From: an uncultured Parabacteroides sp.
Lineage (GTDB): Bacteria; Bacteroidota; Bacteroidia; Bacteroidales; Tannerellaceae
DNA length: 64,000 nt
NCBI RefSeq assembly: GCF_902493135.1
Contig: NZ_CABUOD010000011.1
Span: 53,546 to 117,545, forward strand
Reading direction: 5' to 3'
Positions 25,630-33,373 of the stretch are shown in pieces (position 1 is the stretch's first letter; every line of letters starts with the position of its first letter). The notes beneath the pieces are model-generated. The model did not search any database. It was not told where the DNA came from and saw nothing but the letters and a program-made list of their open reading frames with translations. A program made the position numbers and the translations under genes.

Positions 25630-26859
25630 ATGGGAGCAGTGAAAAGAAACACACTAAGCGTATTGTTCATCATCAAGAAAGCGAAACTTCTGAAAAACGG
25701 TGAAGCTCCTATTTGTATGCGCATCACCGTAAACAAACGAGTAGCCGAAGTTATGATTAAACGGAGTATTCCCGTAGATTTATGGAATCAGAAAAAGGAA
25801 TGTTCCAAAGGAAAAGACCGTGTAGCCATCGAACTGAACCACTATATTAATACAGTTCGTGCCAAAGTATTGCAGATACACCGCGAACTGGAGATAGACA
25901 ACAAACCGATAACAGCCGATATAATAAAGGAGCGTTTTTACGGACGGGACAAGGTTCAGCGCAGTTTGCTGGAAGTGTATGCGGAGCATAACGAAAAATG
26001 TCGTGCCCTGATTGGCAAAGAATATACGGAAAGCACCGTTACCAAGTTTGAGACTTCTATAAACCGCCTGAAAGAATATATCCGCAGTTGTTACCATCGT
26101 GATGATATAATGTTAGCAGAACTGGACGGGCAATTTATCCGTGACTTTGATTTTTGGCTGAAAACAGAGAAGCATTGCCAAAATAATTCCGCATTGAAAC
26201 ATTTGAAGAACTTGAAAAAAATTATTCGTATTGCTTTGGCTAACGACTGGATAAAGAAAGACCCGTTTTACGGCATCCATTTCAAGCAGGAAGAAGTAAA
26301 TGTAGAATTTCTCTCACGTGAGGAACTGGATATTTTAATGAATAAGGATTTTGCTATCAAGCGTTTGGAACAGGTAAGGGATATTTTTGTCTTTTGCTGT
26401 TTCACCGCACTTGCTTTCGTTGATGTGCAGCAGTTAAACCGTGAACACCTGATAAAAGACAATAGTGGTGCTTTATGGATACGCAAGGCACGACAGAAAA
26501 CTAATCAAATGTGTAATATTCCTGTTTTATCTATTCCTCAAAGGATATTGAGGAAATATGAAGATAATGCAGAGTGTATAAAGAAAGGTGTACTTTTGCC
26601 TGTAATCAGTAATCAGCGCATGAATGCCTATCTAAAGGAAATCGCTGATTTGTGCGGCATTACCAAACGTCTAACTACGCATGTTGCACGCCATACTGCG
26701 GCTACCGTAGTTTTTCTCGCCAATGATGTATCAATGGAAAATGTATCTAAGATTTTGGGACATTCCAATATCAGAATGACACAGCATTATGCAAAAGTTT
26801 TAGATAGCTCCATTATGCGTGATATGGTGAATGTAGAACAAAGTTTTATAGGAAAATAG
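25630..26859 (+). CDS. Tyrosine recombinase/integrase of the integrative element (Bacteroidetes type)
   Basis: 409 residues in the usual order: an arm-binding N-terminal domain (about 1-100; NTLSVLFIIKKAKLLKNGEAPICMRI is typical of Bacteroides element integrases), a SAM-like core-binding domain (about 110-210), and the catalytic domain. Visible catalytic residues are H351-x-x-R354 (in HVARHTAATV), H378 (KILGHSN) and nucleophile Y387 (TQHYAKV). The position where phage integrases have the first Arg reads CFTALAFVDV, so Arg I is missing; this is also known in the CTnDOT integrase IntDOT. It lies 240 bases from attL and reads away from it. It would cut and rejoin attL and attR for excision. Confidence 0.95.
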   Translation: MGAVKRNTLSVLFIIKKAKLLKNGEAPICMRITVNKRVAEVMIKRSIPVDLWNQKKECSKGKDRVAIELNHYINTVRAKVLQIHRELEIDNKPITADIIKERFYGRDKVQRSLLEVYAEHNEKCRALIGKEYTESTVTKFETSINRLKEYIRSCYHRDDIMLAELDGQFIRDFDFWLKTEKHCQNNSALKHLKNLKKIIRIALANDWIKKDPFYGIHFKQEEVNVEFLSREELDILMNKDFAIKRLEQVRDIFVFCCFTALAFVDVQQLNREHLIKDNSGALWIRKARQKTNQMCNIPVLSIPQRILRKYEDNAECIKKGVLLPVISNQRMNAYLKEIADLCGITKRLTTHVARHTAATVVFLANDVSMENVSKILGHSNIRMTQHYAKVLDSSIMRDMVNVEQSFIGK

Positions 26860-26870
26860 TTTTTTATTAT

Positions 26871-26878
26871 TAACTTTG
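26871..26878 (+). promoter_or_regulatory. -7 box (TAACTTTG) in front of the deoxyribosyltransferase-like/tudor gene
   Basis: Exact TAnnTTTG match 17 bases upstream of the ATG at 26895, just after the integrase stop. It gives the cargo gene its own promoter with a leader of only about 10 bases. Confidence 0.55.
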
Positions 26879-26894
26879 TCTCAAAAGAAGTAAT

Positions 26895-27662
26895 ATGAAG
26901 TGTTTTGTTATTATGCCTATATCCGATGCAGAGGGTTATTCTATTGGACATTTCAATAGAGTTTATCAGTATCTTCTAAGACCTGCAATTGAAAAAGCTG
27001 GATTCGAAGCAATACGAGCAGATGAAATTGAGGAGACTAATTTTATTGTATTAGATATAGTTCAACATCTTTTAAGTGCTGAAATGTGTATTTGTGATTT
27101 GAGTTCCAAAAACCCGAACGTGTTATATGAATTAGGGATAAGACAGGCATTCAATTTACCCGTTTGCTTAATCAAGGATGATTTAACCAGTCGTATTTTT
27201 GATATACAAGGATTTAGAGATTGTGAATATTCTAGTTCTTTAAGAATAGACGAAGTTCAAGATGGGATAGATATTATAGCTGCAAATATAAAATCAACAT
27301 ACTCTGCTAAAGAAACCAATATTAATTCTTTAGTATCTTTATTAGGAGTTTCTGCTGCTACATTAGAGGCTAATTTACATTTATCTCCTGAAATTACCTA
27401 TGTGACAGAAATGTTAAAAGACCTAACCTCAAAAATAACCAATTTGCAAGAAAGACTTCCCAATACAGCCTCTAATATGTCTTACAGAAATCAAGAGTGT
27501 ATATTAACTATTGGTGATTATGTAATACATGAAAAATTTGGAAGAGGATTAATTAAAGACATCTCAAAATCAGGCAGAGAAGAGATAGTAAAAGTTGAGT
27601 TTGAAAACTTTGGTGAGAAAGCCTTAATGACAAAGTTTGCAAAGTTGCAGAAAGAATTATAA
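26895..27662 (+). CDS. Nucleoside deoxyribosyltransferase/TIR-like domain fused to a UvrD/PcrA-type tudor domain
   Basis: 255 residues, cytoplasmic. Residues 1-110 resemble the Rossmann-like deoxyribosyltransferase/TIR-like nucleotide-binding group: MKCFVIMPI opening strand, KAGFEAIRADEI, then the AEMCICDLSSKNPNVLYELG block with D68 and E79 placed like the acidic active-site residues of that group. Residues about 120-200 are helical with a short coiled-coil-like stretch. Residues 207-255 (GDYVIHEKFGRGLIKDISKS ... FGEKALMTKFAKLQKEL) match the C-terminal tudor domain of PcrA/UvrD, known there to bind RNA polymerase. No helicase domain is present. The gene has its own promoter and sits directly after the integrase. 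A role as a defence or regulatory effector is inference; the domain match is by eye. Confidence 0.7.
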   Translation: MKCFVIMPISDAEGYSIGHFNRVYQYLLRPAIEKAGFEAIRADEIEETNFIVLDIVQHLLSAEMCICDLSSKNPNVLYELGIRQAFNLPVCLIKDDLTSRIFDIQGFRDCEYSSSLRIDEVQDGIDIIAANIKSTYSAKETNINSLVSLLGVSAATLEANLHLSPEITYVTEMLKDLTSKITNLQERLPNTASNMSYRNQECILTIGDYVIHEKFGRGLIKDISKSGREEIVKVEFENFGEKALMTKFAKLQKEL

Positions 27663-27878
27663 TACTTTTTCCAAAGCTGAATAAAACATTAACAAAGGTA
27701 AGCTCCGTATTCCGTCCGTTCAAGCCCAAGCCCTACGGGTTTGAAAGAAAATCTCCACACCTGCGCTACGCTCCGGGTAGTATTTTCTTCCAAAGGCTTG
27801 CACAGACTGAATACTACACTGATAGAGTTAATGTTCTTAGTCAGTTTCGGAAAAAAATGTGTTTTTTAGGACGGTAGG
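27663..27878. other. Noncoding 216-base region with inverted repeats inside the element
   Basis: No ORF. It is richer in GC than the neighbouring genes in its middle (CTCCGTATTCCGTCCG ... CTGCGCTACGCTCCGG). It has CAAGCCC/GGGTTTG and a distal ACATTAAC/GTTAATGT pair, and separates convergent genes. It may be a second transfer or maintenance site or a terminator; nothing decides this. Confidence 0.35.
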
Positions 27879-28172
27879 TTATTCCTGCCGTTCCTTGTTG
27901 TAGTAGGTCTGCAAAAGCCGTTCTATATCGCTTTGACGGTAGATTATTTTACCTTTTATCTGAATGTAAGGGATAACACCGGTATCTCTCCACTCTTGCA
28001 GCGTGCGGATGCTTACTTTCAAATATTTGGATGCTTCCCGGTTGCTTAGAAACTTTTCGCCGTTCAGGTGTGGTTTGCTTTCTTTTGCCAGTTTGCCGAT
28101 ACCCTCTAACATTCTTTCCATAGACTGAAAGAAATCCTTAATTATCTCACTGTTGCCGTTTATCAGTTCCAT
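27879..28172 (-). CDS. Helix-turn-helix (excisionase/MerR-like, HTH_17) protein
   Basis: 98 residues from MELINGNSEIIKDFFQSMER. The 27 residues upstream in frame lack a ribosome binding site and are not typical. FLSNREASKYLKVSIRTLQEWRDTGVIPYIQIKGKIIYRQSDIERLL is a winged HTH_17 domain like those of excision-control proteins of Bacteroides conjugative elements (Xis2c-like). It probably controls excision or neighbouring genes. It is the last of four small minus-strand genes (29145 to 27879) with short gaps. Confidence 0.82.
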   Translation of the reverse strand: MELINGNSEIIKDFFQSMERMLEGIGKLAKESKPHLNGEKFLSNREASKYLKVSIRTLQEWRDTGVIPYIQIKGKIIYRQSDIERLLQTYYNKERQE

Positions 28173-28230
28173 ACTGTTATATCGTTTTATTGGTTTATAA
28201 TTGGTTTGAATGATGACAGGCATACACCTG

Positions 28231-28533
28231 TCAGTTACGCAGATACTCGCCATAGTAAGATATGGAAAGGCTATCTTTTACCTTGTCATAGCCGATATAA
28301 AGCCGTTTAAAGGCTTCAACGATGAAATAACGGCTATCTTCTTTTTGTATCTCGTAAACGGCTGGTTTCGCCTGTCCGTTATCCGATACATGAAGCATCG
28401 AAAGGAGATGCTTTTTCCCACTTTGGTATATCATCACAGTAGGATGAAGATTTACACTTTCCCATATTCCGACAATGGCAGACAAGTTGAATGACTGCTT
28501 TACTTCCGTATTATTTTTTTCTTTCTTTTCCAT
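28231..28533 (-). CDS. DUF3876-like small protein of the mobile element
   Basis: 100 residues from MEKKEKNNTEVKQSFNLSAI, where the start is preferred over a longer in-frame one that overlaps the upstream gene by 50 bases. The core IVGIWESVNLHPTVMIYQSG, the SMLHVSDNGQAKPAVYEIQKED stretch and the end SISYYGEYLRN match my recollection of DUF3876, a family of unknown function found almost only in Bacteroidetes mobile elements. It lies between the two HTH genes. Confidence 0.7.
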   Translation of the reverse strand: MEKKEKNNTEVKQSFNLSAIVGIWESVNLHPTVMIYQSGKKHLLSMLHVSDNGQAKPAVYEIQKEDSRYFIVEAFKRLYIGYDKVKDSLSISYYGEYLRN

Positions 28534-28543
28534 AAGACCATCT

Positions 28544-28849
28544 TTATTTATTGTTTGATATAAAATTTGTTTTCTTGTTTTCCGTACATTCTGCAATCAA
28601 TTTTTCTATGTCGGCAGATTTATAGTACAGTTTGTTACCGATTTGGGAATAGCCCAGTTTACCGCCGTCCCGGTAGTTCTGCAAACTTCGGATGCTGACA
28701 CCGAGCAGGGCGCACACTTCACGACCTGACAGCCATTTGTCAGGCTGACGCGTATTCTCTTTGCAAATCCTTTCCACTTGACTGACGAACCCGTAAAACC
28801 GTCCGCACACCTGTTTAAAGGTCTGTTCCTTAATAGTTATGATATTCAT
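28544..28849 (-). CDS. Helix-turn-helix protein of the mobile element
   Basis: 101 residues. WLSGREVCALLGVSIRSLQNYRDGGKLGYSQIGNKLYYKSADIEKLI is an HTH_17-type DNA-binding domain at the C-terminal half, the same architecture as the genes at 27879 and 30155. The ATG overlaps the stop of the DUF3408 gene by 4 bases (ATGA type), so these two are coupled. It probably takes part in excision or regulation of the element. Confidence 0.82.
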   Translation of the reverse strand: MNIITIKEQTFKQVCGRFYGFVSQVERICKENTRQPDKWLSGREVCALLGVSIRSLQNYRDGGKLGYSQIGNKLYYKSADIEKLIAECTENKKTNFISNNK

Positions 28850-29145
28850 ACATTTTTCTCTTTTGGCTGGTTGAATATTCCTTTTTGCATTTCTTCCCGG
28901 TAGAGAGCCGAAAGAACATCATTGTGCGCACCTAAATGTTCTTCCAGTACGTTATCAATGAAATTTCCGATGCTTACTTGTTTGTTTGTAATCACGCCTA
29001 CAATCTGAACGATACGTTTTTGTATCTCTCCGCTTATGTACACGCTTTGACGGTTGCAAACCGACCGTTTTTTAAGGAACACCGATTTATAACTTTCCCG
29101 TTCCTTGCTTGCTGTTTCCTGTAATGATTGTTTTACTTCTTCCAT
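28846..29145 (-). CDS. DUF3408-family protein (element mobilization/partition-associated)
   Basis: 99 residues. RSVCNRQSVYISGEIQKRIVQIVGVITNKQVSIGNFIDNVLEEHLGAHNDVLSALYRE is the DUF3408 core, a ribbon-helix-helix-like domain common in Bacteroidetes conjugative and mobilizable elements. It is the first gene of the minus-strand group 29145-27879. Its function is not established; DNA binding is likely from the RHH-like fold. Confidence 0.8.
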   Translation of the reverse strand: MEEVKQSLQETASKERESYKSVFLKKRSVCNRQSVYISGEIQKRIVQIVGVITNKQVSIGNFIDNVLEEHLGAHNDVLSALYREEMQKGIFNQPKEKNV

Positions 29146-29636
29146 ACATTTAGTTTTTAATGATTTATAAATAAGTTGATTGATTCCCGATACTGATTGA
29201 AAAAATGCAAGCCAGTTTTATAACTATGTCCCTTTATCTTTAAATAGCTTTCAAACATGGTTTAAAACTATATTCAGACCTTGTTTTACTGTCTTATATA
29301 TTGCCACCATTCAATCATTTTTCAGCAAAGAAAGGGGTAAAAACAGACGCTTTTAAAAATGGGGTTACTTTGTCCGTTTGTGTCGTGATTTGGCGCAACA
29401 TCTTATATTTCAGGGGAAAATTGCTGTCTGTAATTTTGCAACTGATAAACAGACATAGGATAAAGCCAAACCGCTTGCTTTGGCAATCTGACCGTAGGGA
29501 AGATGTTTATGTTCATTAGAACATAGCAAGTTGTGTTTTGAGGCACGCACTTCGTTTTTTGTGCCTCAAAACCTTGCCACCTTAAAAGGTGGTTAGTTTT
29601 ACTCCGAAGTCGTAAAACCAGTAAATAATTATAATT
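29146..29636. other. 491-base noncoding region with a probable transfer origin (oriT) at 29536-29618
   Basis: Three inverted repeats lie just upstream of the mobA-like gene: TTTTGAGGCAC/GTGCCTCAAAA (29536-29546 and 29561-29571), CCACCTT-AA-AAGGTGG (29577-29592), and GTTTTAC/GTAAAAC (29596-29602 and 29612-29618). Such palindromes directly in front of mob genes are typical of oriT in Bacteroides elements. The 390 bases before them are AT-rich and hold no convincing gene. Confidence 0.55.
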
Positions 29637-30086
29637 ATGGAACAGAAAAAGAAGTCATTTTACAAAGGTGGGCGCAAGCCTAAACTTGACCCACGAACAC
29701 ACCGTTATTCACTAAATTTAGACGATGTGGAGAACGCCAAGTTCTTAGCCTTTTACGACCAGTCAGGCTACAAGGTAAAGGCGCATTTTATTAAAAACTG
29801 CATCTTTGGCAAATCGTTTAAGGTGCTTAGGATTGATAAAAGCAAGGTTGATTATTATATTCAACTCTCCCAACTGTTTTCACAATTCAGGAGCATAGGC
29901 ATACTGTATAATCAAACAGTGAAAGAGATTCATTCTAATTTTACGGAGAAGAAAGCGTTTGCCCTGCTTTACAAACTGGAACAATACACTGTTGAACTGG
30001 TAAAGACGAACCAGCAAATTATTGCGCTTACCAAACAGTTTGAAGCATCTTATAAGGAGGAGGGAATAATATCGGCAGAGAAGTAA
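29637..30086 (+). CDS. MobA-like mobilization accessory protein
   Basis: 149 residues. The N-terminus GGRKPKLDPRTHRYSLNLDDVENAKFLAFYDQSGYKVKAHFI looks like the ribbon-helix-helix start of Bacteroides MobA/MobC-type proteins, which bind oriT and help the relaxase nick it. QLSQLFSQFRSIGILYNQTVKEIHSNF corresponds to the helical part with the family's N-N-Q-x-V-K/R region. In known elements the relaxase gene (mobB) follows. Here the next feature is a terminator and a convergent gene, so the relaxase is missing. The element would need one in trans. Confidence 0.75.
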   Translation: MEQKKKSFYKGGRKPKLDPRTHRYSLNLDDVENAKFLAFYDQSGYKVKAHFIKNCIFGKSFKVLRIDKSKVDYYIQLSQLFSQFRSIGILYNQTVKEIHSNFTEKKAFALLYKLEQYTVELVKTNQQIIALTKQFEASYKEEGIISAEK

Positions 30087-30109
30087 ACGCAGACTTGCCA
30101 AAAGAAAAA

Positions 30110-30144
30110 CATCCCGAAACTGCCACGTGTACAGCTTCGGGATG
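30110..30144. terminator. Bidirectional terminator hairpin after the mobA-like gene
   Basis: CATCCCGAA (30110-30118) and TTCGGGATG (30136-30144) form a perfect 9-bp stem between two convergent genes. It closes the mob transcript exactly where a relaxase gene would be expected. Confidence 0.7.
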
Positions 30145-30154
30145 AATTTCACTC

Positions 30155-30490
30155 TTACTTATTCGCTCCGTGTTCTTTCTCGAACTTTCGGAGCGTACCC
30201 ACATCAAAGCGTTCCTTTATGAACTTACGCACATCGGAAGCCCGATAGTAGGCTTTTCCGCTAATCATCATAAAGGGCAGCAGTTTTTTGCTTCTCAATC
30301 GTTGCAATGTCCGGGTGCTGACCTTAAACAACAGGCATAAATCCTGATTGTCCAGTAGTTTATCACCCGGCATTACTTCGGGATTGGTTTGTAAATTCTT
30401 TACATCTTTGCCTACTTCATCCAGTTTATCAAGTAGTTTTTGCATCCAGTCTTTGAACTCGTAATTATCTATATACATAATTTGCTTCAT
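30155..30490 (-). CDS. Helix-turn-helix protein of the mobile element
   Basis: 111 residues. KLLDNQDLCLLFKVSTRTLQRLRSKKLLPFMMISGKAYYRASDVRKFIKERF is an HTH_17/excisionase-like domain. The N-terminal 40 residues (KDWMQKLLDKLDEVGKDVKNL) are a predicted coiled-coil helix. It is the third HTH gene of this type in the element. MYIDNYEF, four codons later, is an alternative start. Confidence 0.82.
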   Translation of the reverse strand: MKQIMYIDNYEFKDWMQKLLDKLDEVGKDVKNLQTNPEVMPGDKLLDNQDLCLLFKVSTRTLQRLRSKKLLPFMMISGKAYYRASDVRKFIKERFDVGTLRKFEKEHGANK

Positions 30491-30609
30491 TTTTCAGGTT
30501 ATACACTAATGATTACCAATCGATTGATGAAGCAAAGTTCGGAAAAGGGAAGCAAACAAACTGTAGGGTAGCATACGCTACCCCGTATAAATTGATGCTA
30601 AATGCCTGA

Positions 30610-31264
30610 TTATCTATACCCTTTATTTTCGTGTTCTTTTCGGATAAGGGTTGCCAATTCGTTAAGGAACTCTGTTAGCTTTGTTGGCTTTCGCTTGATG
30701 ACATCCATGTACTTTTGGTGATAATCACCCAATTTGATATTAAAGAGCCATTCAAAGGCTTTGCCTAAGTTCGTCAGGTGAACAGGTTTTCCATTTTGAT
30801 ATATTATACGTTTGGAGAGGAATAAGCCACTGACAATTTCCATGATATTGATAAGGCTTGTTTTGTCAGATAAATGGAGAGGGGAAAGGAATAGCTTATT
30901 TGCGTGTTGCTGAAACTGTTCCGGATATTTTATGCGCAGTTTGATAATACGTATTTCATTATTTAGTAATCCTATTACTTCATCAATTAAATGCAAATAG
31001 GGCATTTTTTTCTTGCTCAAACCGTACACGATACGATTTAAGTCGATGCAAACCAAAGGAGAAATAACGAAGTAAAACGCTATAATCCTGTTCTTTGAAA
31101 CTGGAATCAGCTAAATGTGTAGCCAATTCCTCAATAGCCTCTGTAAACTCTGTTACAGAAACTTTACGCTGCGAGCATTCCAATAATAATCGGAAAAATC
31201 TCTCTTGTAATATATCTTTCATGTACTTATATTTAATAGCTATCGAATTGATAGCCTTATTCAC
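30610..31264 (-). pseudogene. RteC-like regulator gene, apparently frameshifted
   Basis: Two overlapping frames. The first (31264-30983) gives KYMKDILQERFFRLLLECSQ and onward, but after about SSFKEQD turns into an unlikely Arg-rich tail. The second frame is protein-like from SKNRIIAFYFVISPLVCIDL onward and runs to 30610. Its C-terminal part, HLTNLGKAFEWLFNIKLGDY followed by HQKYMDVIKRKPTKLTEFL, resembles the C-terminus of RteC, which activates excision genes of Bacteroides conjugative transposons. The frame change lies near 31070-31110; an A7 run at about 31004-31010 is an alternative place. It is either a pseudogene or two coupled genes. Confidence 0.55.
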
Positions 31265-32235
31265 TTACTTTGATTAGCTTGATTAGAAGATATATAACTT
31301 TTTAATTGTGCCAGATTAGAAGTTGCAACAGCATATTTTACACCACTATTTATTATATCATCTATCATTTGCCTTATTTCAGTAGGAGAATGATTTATAT
31401 GTCCCTCAAACATAAGTTGCAGAGCATCATTACTATAAATTTTCTTTGCTATTGGCACACTGATAAATAGAGGTAAAAGATATAATCTGTTTGCTTTTTC
31501 TGTTTTAGGATTGATACCCATTCTTTTGCAAATAGCTAAGCCTTCCCGAATAGCTTTCATTGTAGTTTTAATAATAGCTGTATTTTGTATAAAATTAGAG
31601 GCACTTCCGGCACTCATTATTCCCGCTGAAAGACCGGCAGCGACAGCATAATGTGTGATTAGCCATACTAATATTTGATTAGAAATGGCAGGCTTCAAAT
31701 TTGCTTTATCCAGTATTATAGAAAGTTTTTCTACTCGTGGAGTTATCCGCCCGTCTTTTTCCCCTAACGGGGTATTGGAATATTTTAAACCTGAAATGGC
31801 ACAATGTATGCTTTTATCTTCTTTTCCGCCTCCAACCATAAAGGGAAAGGCAAAAAAGTATTGTTCAGGTTTTAAATATTTATCTATTTCTGTAAAAACA
31901 TCCCAGTTATTTTGGAAAAATACAACATTTGCTTTTCCTGCTGACTTTGAAAGACTTGGTAATATAGTTGATAATTGCAATTTATTGGTGGAGACAATAA
32001 TGTATTCAAAATCATTGTTTGACGAAAGTTCGTCTATTACTGTAGGCTTAAAGATTATATCTGTATCTTTTCTTGTTTTCTCTCTAAAGTCAGAACAGAT
32101 AATGCGAATACCATCTTTTTGTACAAGTTCTTTTTGCTCCTTACGCACCAATACAGCAACGTCACATCCTGCTTTGGATAATTGCCAGCCATAAGTACAA
32201 CCCACTACGCCAGCACCGTATATCAATATTTTCAT
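31261..32235 (-). CDS. Ketopantoate reductase-family oxidoreductase (ApbA/PanE-like)
   Basis: 324 residues. MKILIYGAGVVGCTYGWQLS is the Rossmann dinucleotide site (GAGVVG). VAVLVRKEQ marks the second strand, with Arg favouring NADP. The middle FEYIIVSTNKLQLSTILPSL and the C-terminal helical domain fit the family. The usual catalytic Lys/Glu signature is hard to place by eye, and the protein is more diverged than a housekeeping PanE, so the substrate may not be ketopantoate. It lies 12 bases after the AraC-type gene on the same strand, an operon inside the integrative element. Confidence 0.85.
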   Translation of the reverse strand: MKILIYGAGVVGCTYGWQLSKAGCDVAVLVRKEQKELVQKDGIRIICSDFREKTRKDTDIIFKPTVIDELSSNNDFEYIIVSTNKLQLSTILPSLSKSAGKANVVFFQNNWDVFTEIDKYLKPEQYFFAFPFMVGGGKEDKSIHCAISGLKYSNTPLGEKDGRITPRVEKLSIILDKANLKPAISNQILVWLITHYAVAAGLSAGIMSAGSASNFIQNTAIIKTTMKAIREGLAICKRMGINPKTEKANRLYLLPLFISVPIAKKIYSNDALQLMFEGHINHSPTEIRQMIDDIINSGVKYAVATSNLAQLKSYISSNQANQSK

Positions 32236-32247
32236 AAAGCGATGTTA

Positions 32248-33075
32248 TTAAGTTTTTTTGTCGTTGATAAATACAGAGTTGAATACCGATAGGTTTTCGG
32301 TATAAGTATCACAAATTTCAAGTAGTTGTTTAGGGGTATAGCCCGTGAACATTTTAAACTCTTTTATTAAATGTGATTTATCATAATATCCACAATCATA
32401 AGCAACTTTACTTATGCTGATTTGTGGAGTTGATTGCAAAATATGGAATGTCTTCCTAAATCGTGTGATTTGGATAAAATCTTTTGGATTTAGTCCTACA
32501 TATTCAGCGAATATCCGTTTAAATTGCTTATATCCTAAACAAGCCGTTTGAGATAAAACGGATATATTCCCTTCTCCTTCATTGATATTTTGAACAGTAG
32601 TTATAATCCTATTGGCGTTGCATGGAATATTTTTGCATAATCTATTTAATAAATATTCTTCTATCAATCTGACTATTTGATAATTATCTGATGTTTCATT
32701 TATTTTCTCTTCCAATTCTACTAAACAGGTGTTATCTAACAAATCAATACCTATATTCTGATTAGTAAACTCTTCCATAGGATATGGAAAAAACATCCTG
32801 CATCCGATAGGCTGGAATAAAATAATGACCATATCCAAGAAAGAAAATTCTATGTCTGAATAAGTACTGATTTGCCCGCTTATATAGGATTGTGGTTGCG
32901 TTCCCTTATGAAAAGAAGAAATAATTTTGTTTCCTTTATGAAAAACAATTCCTACACAACCTGCTGGGATAGAACGTTGAAAGCCTTGCTTTACATCATC
33001 TATCCTTAAAAACCAATATTGCTTTATATAAGGAGCAAGCAATTTAGTAGGTTGTATTACTTGAATTTTCTCCAT
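32248..33075 (-). CDS. AraC-family transcriptional regulator (element cargo)
   Basis: 275 residues. The C-terminal DNA-binding part is NISVLSQTACLGYKQFKRIFAEYVGLNPKDFIQITRFRKTF for the first HTH, then ISISKVAYDCGYYDKSHLIKEFKMFTGYTPKQLL for the second, with the AraC signature (A-x-x-x-GY-x-D-x-SH-x-x-x-x-FK-x-x-x-G-x-x-P). The N-terminal part (PYIKQYWFLRIDD, RSIPAGCVGIVFHKG) is the DUF6597-like sensor of this subgroup. The promoter is TACTTTTG at 33094-33101 (minus). It probably controls the oxidoreductase gene downstream. Confidence 0.92.
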   Translation of the reverse strand: MEKIQVIQPTKLLAPYIKQYWFLRIDDVKQGFQRSIPAGCVGIVFHKGNKIISSFHKGTQPQSYISGQISTYSDIEFSFLDMVIILFQPIGCRMFFPYPMEEFTNQNIGIDLLDNTCLVELEEKINETSDNYQIVRLIEEYLLNRLCKNIPCNANRIITTVQNINEGEGNISVLSQTACLGYKQFKRIFAEYVGLNPKDFIQITRFRKTFHILQSTPQISISKVAYDCGYYDKSHLIKEFKMFTGYTPKQLLEICDTYTENLSVFNSVFINDKKT

Positions 33076-33373
33076 TTTGCCTTAATTATCAGGCAAAAGT
33101 AAGATTTCTTAGATTGATAATAGGTGTAAAAAAGGGACATTCTAATAAAAAAGTAATAAATGTGATAGGACTAAAGCTTAGTCTATGTTCTTCATAGGGT
33201 TATTAAAAGCAAAATAGTAAAAAGCAATTCCTTGCCATCTTAAAAAAATATTTTTCAACAATCTTCTTTTCAGCAAAATGTATTATATCGAATCGTATTT
33301 ACGAAAGTAAGTTTATACTATGGTCTTTTGTTCTTATATCTAAAAGCTTTTATTTAATATAACTAAGTTTGTA
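33076..33373. other. 298-base AT-rich intergenic region in the element
   Basis: No ORF or strong hairpin. It contains the promoter of the AraC-type gene (CAAAAGTA at 33094-33101 as read on the plus strand) and the 3' flank of the DUF488-module gene at 33374. Confidence 0.6.
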
